DNA from: Lentinus brumalis
Lineage: Eukaryota; Basidiomycota; Agaricomycetes; Polyporales; Polyporaceae
Direction of reading: 5' to 3'
DNA: 64,000 nt
Assembly (NCBI GenBank): GCA_001792895.1
Contig: MARA01000059.1
Span: 1-64,000, forward strand
Positions 10,159 to 20,900 of this stretch are shown here, piece by piece. The notes beneath the pieces are model-generated. The model was not told the DNA's origin. It was given only the letters and a program-made list of their open reading frames with translations, and ran no database searches. Within the stretch, counting starts at the first letter, position 1; every line of letters starts with the position of its first letter. A program made the position numbers and the translations under genes.

Positions 10159-12080
10159 TCAGAAATCTTGCGCGTTGTGGAACACGCGGTCCGGGTCATA
10201 CTGGTCTTTGAGCTTGGTAAGTCGCTCGGTATGCGTTGGATAGTACTTCTGGTGAGCGACCTCCGCTGAGTACGTGCTGTCGATATAGTTTGCTACACAC
10301 CGGGTACATCGCGTCAGCTCGAAGTACCCCGTGGAGACGCAGCGATGGAACAAACGACGCACCATACTCTTTGAAGGTCGTGTTCGGCTGGTTACCCTCG
10401 AGCGCCGCTTTCATGCCCTGAATGAACGTGATTGCGTCCGCATCGGAGATAGTAGAATTAGAGTAGGAGCCGTAGTACTGGATAGAGTAGAGCGCATCTC
10501 GGGCGTCGAACGAGTTGAAATCAGCGCCGACGTTCTTGATAGCGGACTTGGCGCCGCCGTACAAGTCGCTTAAGAATCCATTCAGTACGACCAAAGAACA
10601 TCAAACGCAAGGAGTGACCTACAAGATGATGAACCATCCAACTGTAGTATTCGTTCCCGGGCCATAGAAGTACTGCATGAGCGCGTCGGTCGAGGGCTTC
10701 CCCAACGGCTCCTGCTCGCTCACGAATGTCGACGTCGCGTAGAAGTGGTCGCGCTCGTCTGGCGCGGTCGTTGTATTGAGGGCATGGCTGCCGTTTTGGA
10801 TGCCAGCGAGGTACAGCACAGAAGCAATCCAGTGTTGTGTCTGAGTCATTGTCTTGTCAGGCGTGCCGAGATCAGCCAGGAGCGCCGCCATTGTTGCATT
10901 GACCTTCGCTTCATCTGCATCATCTGAATGCGCGAGAGAGCAACGATGAGCGGCGGGGCAGGCTTGCAGTATGGTAAGTACTCACAATACGAGCCGCTGA
11001 CAGAGAACGAGACCCCGCTCGGCGCACTACTATCCGGATCGATGTGCAACTGCAGGCCAAGGTTGGCATCCAACGGGTTCTCCGGATCGTTCGCAAACTT
11101 CTGCCACGCCAGAAGCCCGTTGCTTGCCTCTTCCGCAGTGTAATTTGTGAATGTATACGCGAACGCGACGGAGTCGAGGGCGTCGTGGGTCACGGTCGTG
11201 AACTCAGTGATGATGCCGAAGTTCGAGCCGGCACCCATCGCTGCCCAGAAGAGATCCGTGTTCTCCGTGGTCGACGCGTTCAGAATTGCTCCGTCGGCCG
11301 TCACGATCTCGATGCTTGTGACTTGGTCTGCGAAGAGGCCCCACGCGCGCGAGGGGAGTCCAAAGCCACCTTGGCCTGCGTGACCGCCGATACCGACGTA
11401 AGGACATGTACCGTGCGCCATCGCCCGTTTACCTGGAGGACGATGTCAGCTATGGTAAGTGCGACAACGCGAGACGCTTACCATTATCCCAGAGATAGAG
11501 AGCGACGTCGCCTAGACGGTTACCCGCACCAATCGTGGCGATGTTCGTGCTCTCGTTGACGGACAAGTGGCGGAGATTGTCCAGCGAGACGGTCAAATGC
11601 CCATCCTCACCCCCAAGAGCAAATGCAGCGTCTAGAAACGAACGCAAGAAGCTTCAGCAACCTATGTCCGTGTCTCGGATGTGATGACTGCACTCACAGG
11701 AATGCCCGCCACTGCGTGCGTTGACCTTGACACCATTCTGAGCGCCACACCTCACGGCAGCACTGACCTCGGTAGAATTATTCGGGTAGACGATAGCGGC
11801 GGGCTTGTAGTTGAAGCTGCGAACCGGCAGGACGACATATTAAGTAGGCTGCGCTGGTACCATTGAGAAGTAGAGCGTAGTATACGTACCGGAGATTGAA
11901 GGGCTTAGAGTCGTTGGCATAGGTTGTGGCGCCCTCGACGACTGCGTCAAGGCCGGCCTGCTCCAGGCAGTCCAAGAACGTGCTATTATCACGGCGAACG
12001 AGAGATCTGAGGGGTGCCCAGGCCCCGAGCGAGGTCGTGACCGCATAGAGAAGGACAAGGGAGGTGGGGTAGAGATGCAT
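10159..12080 (-). CDS. Secreted FAD-linked oxidase, berberine bridge enzyme-like
   Basis: Seven exons fit in phase (12080-11890, 11816-11698, 11631-11482, 11432-10986, 10923-10623, 10568-10363, 10292-10159), giving about 515 aa. MHLYPTSLVLLYAVTTSLGA is a signal peptide. The FAD-binding half has NARSGGHSYAAFALGG, whose His is the usual covalent flavin site, and GTCPYVGIGGHAGQGGFG, whose Cys is the second attachment site in bicovalent members. The C-terminal BBE motif is NYIDSTY, KYYPTHTERLTKLK and YDPDRVF. The family oxidises carbohydrates, alcohols or secondary metabolites with O2, releasing H2O2; the substrate here is unknown. All splice sites are canonical and the frame is unbroken. Confidence 0.93.
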
Positions 12081-12327
12081 GGCGAAACGTACGGGAACAG
12101 GTCGCGGATATGCTGCCGCCTTTATACGGTGACCTTTGAGACTTGAGGGTACACGGAGGCTTGAAACCAACAATAACAGCCTGGCGCGCGACGACGGACA
12201 GGCCGCCCTCGGTGTTGGCGTCCGCCCTACCTATTGTGCTCGTCGTGGCGGTCGTCGACCCTCCATTCCTCGACGCGCCCGACCCAAGCGTTCCGGGAGG
12301 TTGCGGCAGCGTGATGAGATGTTGGGT

Positions 12328-13066
12328 TCATGCCCGGCCTGTTGCGGGTGAATCAAAGTTGCAGTCCCAGAGCCAGAACTCGCGCCTGCTAGCGGTTCGG
12401 CCCTCGAGCAAAACGGCAGCCAGATCAGCCCGGTGAAACGTCGTCGCAGAGGTCGGGAGCTCCACGCGGCTGGGCAGAGCAATTGCAGAAGTGATGGACA
12501 GTCGTGACTCTTTATGCCCGTCGAGAGTTCGGAACGTGAGGACTCGTACAGATATCGGAGGTGGCGAGGAATGGCCAATTATGATCGGAGAAATGAATGT
12601 CATAGTCGAGTGGCACATGTACAGCGGCCGAGAAGAATTTCAGTTCGGGTAGGCTCAACCTCTACCGTGGTAGCGAAATGGGTGGGGATGAGCCTATACA
12701 AGTCGCGCGATGGGTCCAACAGGGGCGGCTCGCTCTCCTCGGAATGCACCAGTTCCAAGGTGCAGAGGTCTGCAGGGAGAGTGAGCAGAATGGGTGTAAG
12801 CGTGGGTAATTCCCGCCATAGGATTGCAACAGCTGGATTCCATAGCTGGCGACATGTCCTGGCGACTGGCGCAAGCGACCCACGATCGATTCCAAACTCG
12901 TCTTCAGGCTGCAGCTGGGAGTCCGAGTCGCCGCTGAAGCGCTGAAGACCGAGTCGTTGTCGTCGTCCCCACATTTCATAAGATACGACAGTATCAAGGA
13001 TATGTTTCCAGGATGCAAGCTCAGAAGATGGGGCGCCATGAAGGAGGCCATCGTGCGAATGCGCAC
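12328..13066 (-). CDS. Partial F-box-like protein
   Basis: Minus-strand pieces resemble the N-terminus of mushroom F-box proteins: HPGNISLILSYL, an intron of about 60 bp, then DEFGIDRGSLAPVARTCRQLW and AVAILWRELPTLTPIL. Downstream the frame has to be rebuilt around 12600-12700 and stops at about 12328, so the product would be far shorter than the usual 400-550 aa of this class. The gene may be truncated or decaying; exon borders are not certain. Confidence 0.5.
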
Positions 13067-13337
13067 GAAGCTCAGGCTCTAAGCGCTTACGATATCTTCC
13101 TCGTCACACCCTTCGACTGGAAAAGACGGCCCCTGCTACAAAGCTGCTTGACGATGGAGAAACAAGTGCAGAGATGAGACGAGGACCGTCGAACTACTCA
13201 GCATATATCCCAGATACTGAGTAGCAACCAGCCAAGTGATCACTCGGAGTCGTTATGGGCTGCAAACAAAGCTTCGCTGCTATGAGTCCAAACCTACAGG
13301 CCAGATAAGTCTCACGGAATACCGATTCAAGCTAACT

Positions 13338-14695
13338 CTAGTCCTTCTTGTCCGCCTTCTTCGCGCGTCCCTGGAACGGCCAGCCAATCTGAACCGACTG
13401 ATGCAGCTCCACACCCAAGTCGTCCGCCAGCTTCCACACGAACCCGGGGTTCTTCTGGAACATCCTGCCGACGAGCACCGCGTCCGCCTTGCCCTCGTCC
13501 AAGATGCTCTGCGCGAGCTTGCCCTCGTTGATGGCCCCGACAGCGCCGACGAAGGCCTTGTCTCCAAGCGCCGCCTTGATAGCAGCTGCGAACGGCACCT
13601 GGTAGCCGGGGCCATACTGGAGGGGCACCATGTGGGAAGAAGAGCTCAGACCACCCGACGAGACGTCAATGAAGTCGACGCCGTGCTCGACTAAGACGCG
13701 CGAGAGGCGGACAGTATCTTCGAGGCGCCACCTCGGGTCCTGTCCGTCTTCGAGCCAGTCCGTAGCCGACACGCGGAAGAACAGCGGCGTGGTCGGCGGG
13801 ATGACGCTGCGGACCGCGTCGACGACCTCGATCGCGAAGCGGATCCGGTTCTCGAACGAGCCCCCGTACTCGTCCGTGCGGGTGTTGCTCGGCGCGTAGA
13901 ACGAGCTGATGAGGAACCCGTGTGCGCCGTGGATCTCTATCACGTCGAAACCCGCGCGCACGGCCCGCTTCGCTGCGTCGACGAAGCCCTTCACGACGCG
14001 GGCAATGCCCGCCTTCGTGAGCGCCTTCGGCGTGGGGTAGTCCGCCTGGAACGGCTCGTCGGTCGGGCCCCACACGTCGTCGGGCCACCCGCCCGCGACG
14101 GAGGAGACGGTGCCGGGTGCAGCGACCCACGGCGCGACTGTCGACGACGCCTTGCGGCCGGCGTGTGCTAGCTGGATCCCAATCTTCTGGTTCTGCGAGT
14201 GCGCGAACTGCACGATCTGCCCCCAGGCTGCTGCTTGCTCGTCTGTCCAGATGCCGGCGTCGTTGGGTGTGGCGCGTCCTTCGGGGAGGACGGCGGTCGC
14301 CTCTGTGAATGTCAAACCCGGTCCGTGCGTGAGGATCCCGCCGACTACGAGCACATGCCAGTCAGTATGTGATTTCAGGAAGGACCGGGGAGGACGTACG
14401 ATGTACGAGCTGCCAGGGCGAGACCACACCGTTCTCGGAAGAGTACTGGCCGAGCGGCGCAAGCTGTGCAGGCTTTGTTAGCCGCTGGATAACCACACGA
14501 GTACCAACGGATGCGCAGACTTACGAAGACGCGGTTCTGAAACTCGACTCCACGGATCTTCAACGGTCTGAAGAGCGCGGGTATCGGCTTCCCATCTGGC
14601 TGCGGGTCGAACGCGGTCCCAGCCGGCGGGTACTGCCGCGGAACGAAGTAGGGGACATTCGGGGCGGGCGCGTTGAAGAGAGGTCTGGATGCCAT
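13338..14695 (-). CDS. NADH:flavin oxidoreductase, YqjM-like old yellow enzyme (copy A)
   Basis: Exons 14695-14525, 14463-14400 and 14344-13338 join in phase to 413 aa. Motifs of the FMN-dependent OYE barrel are [10 protein letters not shown], the active-site His pair in [27 protein letters not shown], and the phosphate-binding end [14 protein letters not shown]. The family reduces activated C=C bonds using NAD(P)H. At the position matching the redox-tuning Cys of YqjM (P-L-C-x-Y), this copy has Gly ([12 protein letters not shown]), whereas copy B keeps Cys. Gene structure, exon lengths and the TATA promoter are shared with copy B in inverted orientation. Confidence 0.95.
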
Positions 14696-14776
14696 TGCGG
14701 CGGTCAGCAGGTGTGGGAGGACAAGGTGAGGTCTGGGGTAGAACTGTTGGTGCTGGTATGGGTGCGACGAACTTCA

Positions 14777-14800
14777 ACCCTTATATATCCCGATATCCCG
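14777..14800 (-). promoter_or_regulatory. TATA element of OYE copy A
   Basis: On the minus strand CGGGATATATAAGG lies about 85 bp upstream of the start codon. The same 14-mer core sits about 90 bp upstream of copy B (29750-29762), so the duplication carried the core promoter. Confidence 0.7.
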
Positions 14801-15896
14801 CAGATACTAGTTCGCTGACAGTCGTCGATGTTGCATGAGCGATTTGTCGGCATGCGCGATGACCAAGTACAAGCAGACAAGGAGCTAATACTTACCAGGA
14901 GAGAATGTCCGGAGTATGAGCAATCGAGCGTTGGCGAAGTCGAATGCTCTCGCTTCGTGAGTAGCGCACAACTTGAAGCTGCTACTGCGTTAGGAACATT
15001 GGATATACTTGGTCTTCTTAATAGTCCAAGGGAAGAGCGCATCGCAACTCCCGAGGAAACGGATATGAGGTGGTCTCGGCTCATGAGTCTGAGAGTGGTC
15101 GCGAGTTGCGAGCGTCCCTCGAGACTGCTCACTTTGAGACGCACATTCAAAGTGCGGCGGTGAAGCATGGCTCGAGAGTCAGCGGGCAACCGTGCAGTCC
15201 GTGCGACACGGTCTGCAGCCACCTCCTCACCACAGGGGATCCCGAACGTCGCTAGGAAGCCTGCGCACGGGCGGAGCTGTGGGACCATGTGTGAGCACAG
15301 TGTTTCAAGGACCATTATGGGGAGGGAGAGCGTTACATGCCATCCGGACGAGAGCGATATAACGCCTTGAAGATTTCAAGCTTGTGCAGATCATTCTCCT
15401 CCCGCATTATCGCACGCGGGGACAGTAGATGCGGACGCTGTGCGACCTGTCCGCGCAACCTGTTGCTTCCCTCACCTATTACGAACTTACCTTTGAGCGC
15501 ACGAACACCTCGCTCCTGACTATGCACCTTGATCGCTGAAGACTCATCTGGTAAATGAGGTGTTTGCGGCCACCTGGGAGTACTGATGGTTAGCCTCGGA
15601 CAAGTGGACAAGGCTAGTCAGAAGATGTACGGTGCACGAGGTAAGGAAACGTACTGTGAGCGTCTTGGGGTCTCTCGGGACGATGGCACGGTGTCTAGAG
15701 CGAGCAAGGTAGCCACGGGCTTCTTGGTTCTCGACGCGTCATCGTCAGTGAGGGTAGTAGAAAGAGTGTGGGCTCAGGCGTGATCGTGGCCGCGGTCGTG
15801 GTAGAGGGCGAGATGGCCAGCTGAGAGGATCCAGAACCAAAACGTCTAACCGACACCAGACATAATCGTACATCGCACGGTGCTCGATGATCACCC
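14801..15896. other. Intergenic, nothing recognised
   Basis: About 1.1 kb without a supportable gene. Short frames on both strands lack family motifs. It separates OYE copy A from the 3' end of the dynactin gene. Confidence 0.5.
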
Positions 15897-17766
15897 TCAC
15901 GCCCCATCGCCCCTCCGCAAGCGATTGAACTTGGGCAGCATCTCGCGCAGATACTCGGCATGCTTCCTCCGCAGATCCATCTCCTGCACCTTCCCGCGCC
16001 CGCTCCAGACCCTGCGCTCGGCCGCGGGGCCGTAGATGACGGTGTACTCGTCGAGCATCTCGTCTTCGGTGGGCACGACGAGCACCCCGGCGCCGACGAC
16101 GCAGTAGGACGAGATGCGGAGCGTGTGGTGGACGCGTGCGCGGGTGCAGATGGTGTTGCAGTTCCCGACCGTGGGGGACTCGACGCCTGTGCAGGGGGGA
16201 GGGAAAGGGTCAGTTTAGTGGTCGAAGACTCGGGGCCCGGGGAGAATAAACGGGGACGTGTCAAGTAGCCGGGCGGTCTGCGACGCGCGATGTCAGTGCG
16301 AGGCACGGTATGCATAGAGCCACATCCCCCTTCGGCACGGAAGGAATGGACTCCGAGTATGCTGGATCGTGACCCAGCCTCTGATTAGGACCGTGTATTG
16401 ATATACATTGAGCTGGCAGATCCAAAACCCCTGCCACAGAGCGTGTCAGGTTATGGATTCTGGTCGAGGACGTGCTAGCGCAACCGAGACGGGAACGCCA
16501 CGTCGCACGAACGCACGGCGTCGACCAGACTCTAGACGTATACGCGTCGTTCTCACAGTCGCTGAGCAAGACCGAGACTAGCCGTCCGCACCCAACAGCG
16601 GATGCCACAAAATGAGTCACAACATATGGAGACGCTTCCACTGTATTCCAGAGCGGAGATCCTGAGCCAGAAGGGCTTACCTCCGCGCGATACGAACAAG
16701 GCGATCGCTCACCGCGCTCGGATGGCACTCGAAAAGATGTATGGCGACATCACGGGTGACGAGCGCATCGATGAACTGGACGCTCTCGCCGGTCGCGCGA
16801 CCAGCAGCAAAGAGGCAGGGTGCGCCGAGGTTGTGCGGAACGCGTTCGGGGAGAGACTGCTCGAACACGAAACGAGAAGTCGTACTTGGCCCGGGCGTGT
16901 ATCAGACCGAGGCTTGCTACATGTCAGGATCAGTCCATCCGGACCGTTCCCAACTCACAAGTGTGGTCGAAGACGTGCTGCCGAGGAGACATGAATGCCG
17001 TCCTGGACGAGCTGCATAACAGAGCTCGATGGTCTGAACAAACACTGGCGACGCGGCCATGCAAATCCGCGGTGACACCGAGCGCAATAGCATACACGGT
17101 AAGGCATGCATGTTCGAGAGGTTTGACGAGCACACCGCTCTCACAGGTCGCCCGACATACTAGTGACGCTCGGCCAGCAGCACTGAGCACATGGAGTCAA
17201 GAAGCACAGCCCTCGAGAAGTTCTGGGCGAGAGCGAGCTAGGCATTCATGCGAATGGGGTTATGCGCATCGTAGATGGGTCGGGGTCGGGCCAGAGAGCC
17301 GGAGCGAGGGCTTGGGAACGCAGCGGGGACGTATGACGACACGGGCAGCGTTCTGAGGTGGGAGAGAGAAGACGACGTACGGCATCCGATTTCGAAGAGG
17401 TTGTCGTCGCCGATGCGCATCACCTCCTTCCGCCTGCGAACCGGTGAGCGCGAGGGACAAAGACACGGGGAAGACAGACCTGTTGACGATGATGGCGCCC
17501 TCCTCGATGATGCACCCGGAGCCGATGACGATGGGTCCGGCGATGGCGAAGATGGTCGCCTTGGGGTGGACGATGGTCCCTGCGCGAGCTGAGCGTGGGC
17601 GGAGACTGAGGTGGAGGGAGGACTTGCCTGCGCCGATGGTGATGTCACCCTTGAGCTCGACATCCTGGCACACCACCGCCTTCGAGTGGATCGTGAACTT
17701 GTCCCGTCTGTGGGTGGGTCAGCGAGGGTGCGAGCGAGTGGTTGCGGGGCCTCACATGGGCGGCAT
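15897..17766 (-). CDS. DCTN6: Dynactin subunit 6 (p27-like, hexapeptide beta helix)
   Basis: Five exons join in phase to 177 aa: an 11-base exon 1 (17766-17756, MPPI), 17707-17628, 17579-17480, 17433-17381 and 16186-15897. Conserved blocks are [19 protein letters not shown], the hexapeptide run [49 protein letters not shown] and [12 protein letters not shown]. In dynactin this subunit forms part of the pointed-end complex that adapts cytoplasmic dynein to cargo. Intron 2 (17580-17627) starts with GC, a GC-AG intron. The last intron is 1194 bp against about 47 bp for the others. It is divergent from the BTB-CAP-Gly gene, 184 bp away. Confidence 0.93.
16187..17380. other. Oversized (1.2 kb) last intron of the dynactin gene, likely an insertion
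   Basis: The splice ends are canonical (GTACGT...CACAG on the minus strand) and phase is preserved, but the length is about 25 times the gene's other introns. The left part of the interior (16602-16994, plus strand) holds a 130-codon frame without known domain. The right end (17223-17340) contains the GAGAGCGAG...CCAGAG unit that is tandemly repeated in the relic at 8.9-9.1 kb. No terminal repeats or target duplication were identified. Confidence 0.6.
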
Positions 17767-17950
17767 CGGTGTTCGAGCTCTAGTTCTATTGTGAGGCGCG
17801 GGAGGCGGCGAGGAGCCTCGTGGCAAGCGCGATGTCCGCGGCGTCTATGCACCTGCTCTTCACCCGATACCCATACCCCCTTCACCAGGGCTCCCGCCCG
17901 CCCTCTTCCCTTCTCGTCTCTCTCCGTCTCTCTCTCTGCGACTGCAGGCA
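17767..17950. promoter_or_regulatory. Bidirectional promoter between dynactin 6 and BTB-CAP-Gly
   Basis: Only 184 bp separate the two divergent start codons. The interval has a CT-rich tract (about 17880-17945, CTCTTCCCTTCTCGTCTC) but no clear TATA box, typical of fungal housekeeping promoters. It is duplicated in the relic locus at 9.34-9.50 kb. Confidence 0.6.
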
Positions 17951-20900
17951 ATGGCTCCGACGGCGACACCGCCCGGGCTGACCGAGGCGACGCGCAACTC
18001 GACGACCCACTGGCAGCACGACCTCCAGGCCCTCTTCGACCACGCCAAAGACCGCTTTGCAGACGTCGTATGGGAGCTCAACGCAGACTCGGGCAGCGGA
18101 GTAGAGGAGGTCTGGGGCCATAAAGGTGCGTTCACTTGCTCTTTCGCGCCTTCTCCCCGAGTCGTCCTGTCCATCAATCCGGTCATGTCAACTCGACCGT
18201 GCCTTCTCTTCCTCCGCGCCCGTTCTCTGGTGCTCGAATGCGCCGGTTCCTGTGTCGCTCTTGCTACGGCCATGGCCGTCCGAGCTCTCGGTGGTTGCGC
18301 CGTGTGTGCTACGGTAGACATCCAGCTCGTCCCTCCCGTGCATATTCAACACGAACTTATCCTTGTTCGTGCATGCCGCCTCCCGATCGCCAGCCAGCCT
18401 GATTCCGCCCGCCCTCCCAACCACTGGCCATGTCTCATGCCAGTAGATCCGTTCGGGCGTGCGTTCGCTTACGTTCTCTGGTTCGGACGTTCGGACGCCG
18501 CCCTCTACCCTACACGGTCCCTGTGTCGCTCTCGCTACGGCCCATGACTGTTCCAGCTCTACGTTCTTCAGCAGTGCAGACGATGTGTGCTACGGTTGAC
18601 GCGTAGACTTTCCATTCGTTGCTTGCACTTCTCGTGCTTGTTCCACCTGAACGCACAACCATGTCCGTGCACACCGCTCTCCAATCGCCACCTGGTCTCA
18701 TCTCACCCCTCAACCCGAATGCTCGGACGTTATATTTCGCGGGCAGGGCGGTCCCGCAGGAGTCGAGCAAGGCGGATGTCGCTGCTTGCGAGTGGTGTGG
18801 CGCGTGTGCGTCGCAGCGAATGGTTCAGCGTGATGCACGAGCCGGGTGGATCGTCCGGCGGAGTTGTCCGCGGAGGAGTGAGACCTACGCTGCCACCATC
18901 CTGCTCACAACCACTGTGAGTTGGACACTCCGGCCGGGCCATTCGCCTGCCGCCGCGCCGGGTTGGTTGTCGAGTCTGCTGCGCTCCGAGTCGCTGTGCA
19001 CGCCATCGTTGGTTCGACTCGGACATCCCGAGTGCTATGAGATCGAGGCGACTTGCGACCCCGAAGTTGCTGGTCGATGCTGCAGTGACGCCGTCCAGCG
19101 ACGACGGGACTCAATGTTGGAGTCGAATCCACGGGGACTTTTCGTGGAGAAGATAGCGGAGACTCGGCCTGTCCGAGATGCTGCTCCTGCTGGCCCCACC
19201 CGACGCGACGCTTTCACCGCAATCTCTCAACTCCTACCTTCTTGTATCTGTCTACGCCGTCCTCATTCTCAGTCTCACACTTTTTTTCTGTTCGCCATCA
19301 CTTCTTTGATATTCATTGCTTTCATCGTACGCTAACTGACCCTCCCCGCAGCCGTTGTGTACGCCCGCGCGCCGCCGTCGTTCCAAGCCCGCTACTTCTC
19401 CTTCAAGCCGCCTCCCATTGCGTCCCCGACCCCGTACTCGTCTTCTCCGACTGGCACGCTTCCCGCCACGTCTGCCCTCTCGTTAACTCTTGGCCTCGAC
19501 TTTTCTGCACCCTCCCGCTCCCCGTCCCCGTCTCCGTTCCGTGCGAACTCTCCCGCGCCGTCGACCGCGCCCGGCGCGCTCATGCGGCTGCCGACGAACA
19601 TCAACCCGACGCTCTTCGCGAACGAGCTCGAGTACCTGTACACGGGCAAGGGCTGGGGCGAGGCGTTCGAGTTCCTGTTTGACTCGGCCGAGAGCGAGGT
19701 GGAGGGCGACGGCGAGGAGGCGCGGCTGGACAAGCTGCGCAAGGACCTCGTGTTCATGTGGCGGTCGCGGCTGTACTCGGACGTGCGCATCTCGCTCACC
19801 GGCTCGTTCTCGTCGACGAACCACGAGAGCGCGACGGCGATCTTCTCCTCGCACCGCTTCATCCTCGTCTCGCGCTCGCCGTACTTCAGCACGCAGCTGC
19901 TCCAGTGGAGCGTCAAGCCGCCCCCGCCCGGCGAGCCTCTCACCCTCAACCTGCCCTCCCCGCCGTTCACTCCCGCCTCTCTGCACTTCACGCTGGGGTT
20001 CATCTACACCGGGACGCTCGTGTTCTCGCATCGCACGTTCGACCTCGACACCGCGTTCCACATCATGCGGTCTGCGACATACCTCTCTCTCGATACCCTC
20101 TACGAAGAAATCCAGGCCCGCATCGTGCAGGAGATGATGCACGGCCTCTTCCACGCCTTCCTCGAATTCTCCGAATATGAAGCCATCACGGGCGGCAAGT
20201 GGGGCACAGGCGGGTGCCGCTGCCGCCAGTGCGCCCGCCGCGCCCCGCGCGTGCTCGAGTTCTCTCTGCTCGACGACGTCAAGAACGCGCACCTGGAGCG
20301 CGGTGCGCGGCGTGCGCTCGTCGGCCTCTTTGGCGAGGGCTGGTGCACTCCCGAGTTTGCCGCGCTCCCCCAGAAGACGCGCGATGCGCTCCTGAAGGGC
20401 CTCGGGAAGCGCACGACACCGATGAACGTGTTCTCGCTGCTCGTGGCGGCCCAGACTGCGTTGAAGAAGCTTGATACTGTCGTTGAGACTTGGGGCGACA
20501 CCGTGCGCGAGATGGTGCTCGCGGCGCGCAAGACGATCGACGATGTGGTGTGCTCGCAGGCGGCGGAGTGCTTCGAGCAGCAGGAGTGGCTCGAGATTAT
20601 GGAAGCGGACGGTGTGCGCTTCGAGGACGGGGAAAAGGTCGAGCGATTGCTCGACTCGCTCCGCAGGGGTCTGAACGAGAAAAATGCCCCGATGGCGTAT
20701 CAGGTGCGTACCGCGGTGGTCATATTCCGCGGAGTCTAAGCTGACGGACACTGGGTTACTTCGTTAGGCCGTCGTGGACTCCGTTCTGCTGAGGCCGCAC
20801 CCCGCCGATCCCGAGGCTGCACTCTTGTCGTCTACATCTCATGTCCGCGTGCAGGCTGAGCAGGCACGCATGGACATCGTCCGCTACATTCGCAGACGCT

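Noticed and set aside
16602..16994. 130-codon frame inside the dynactin intron as an inserted gene
   Set aside because: No known domain and no flanking element structure; kept only as a note on the intron.
19483..20751. 422-codon minus-strand frame
   Set aside because: Antisense shadow of the BTB exon.
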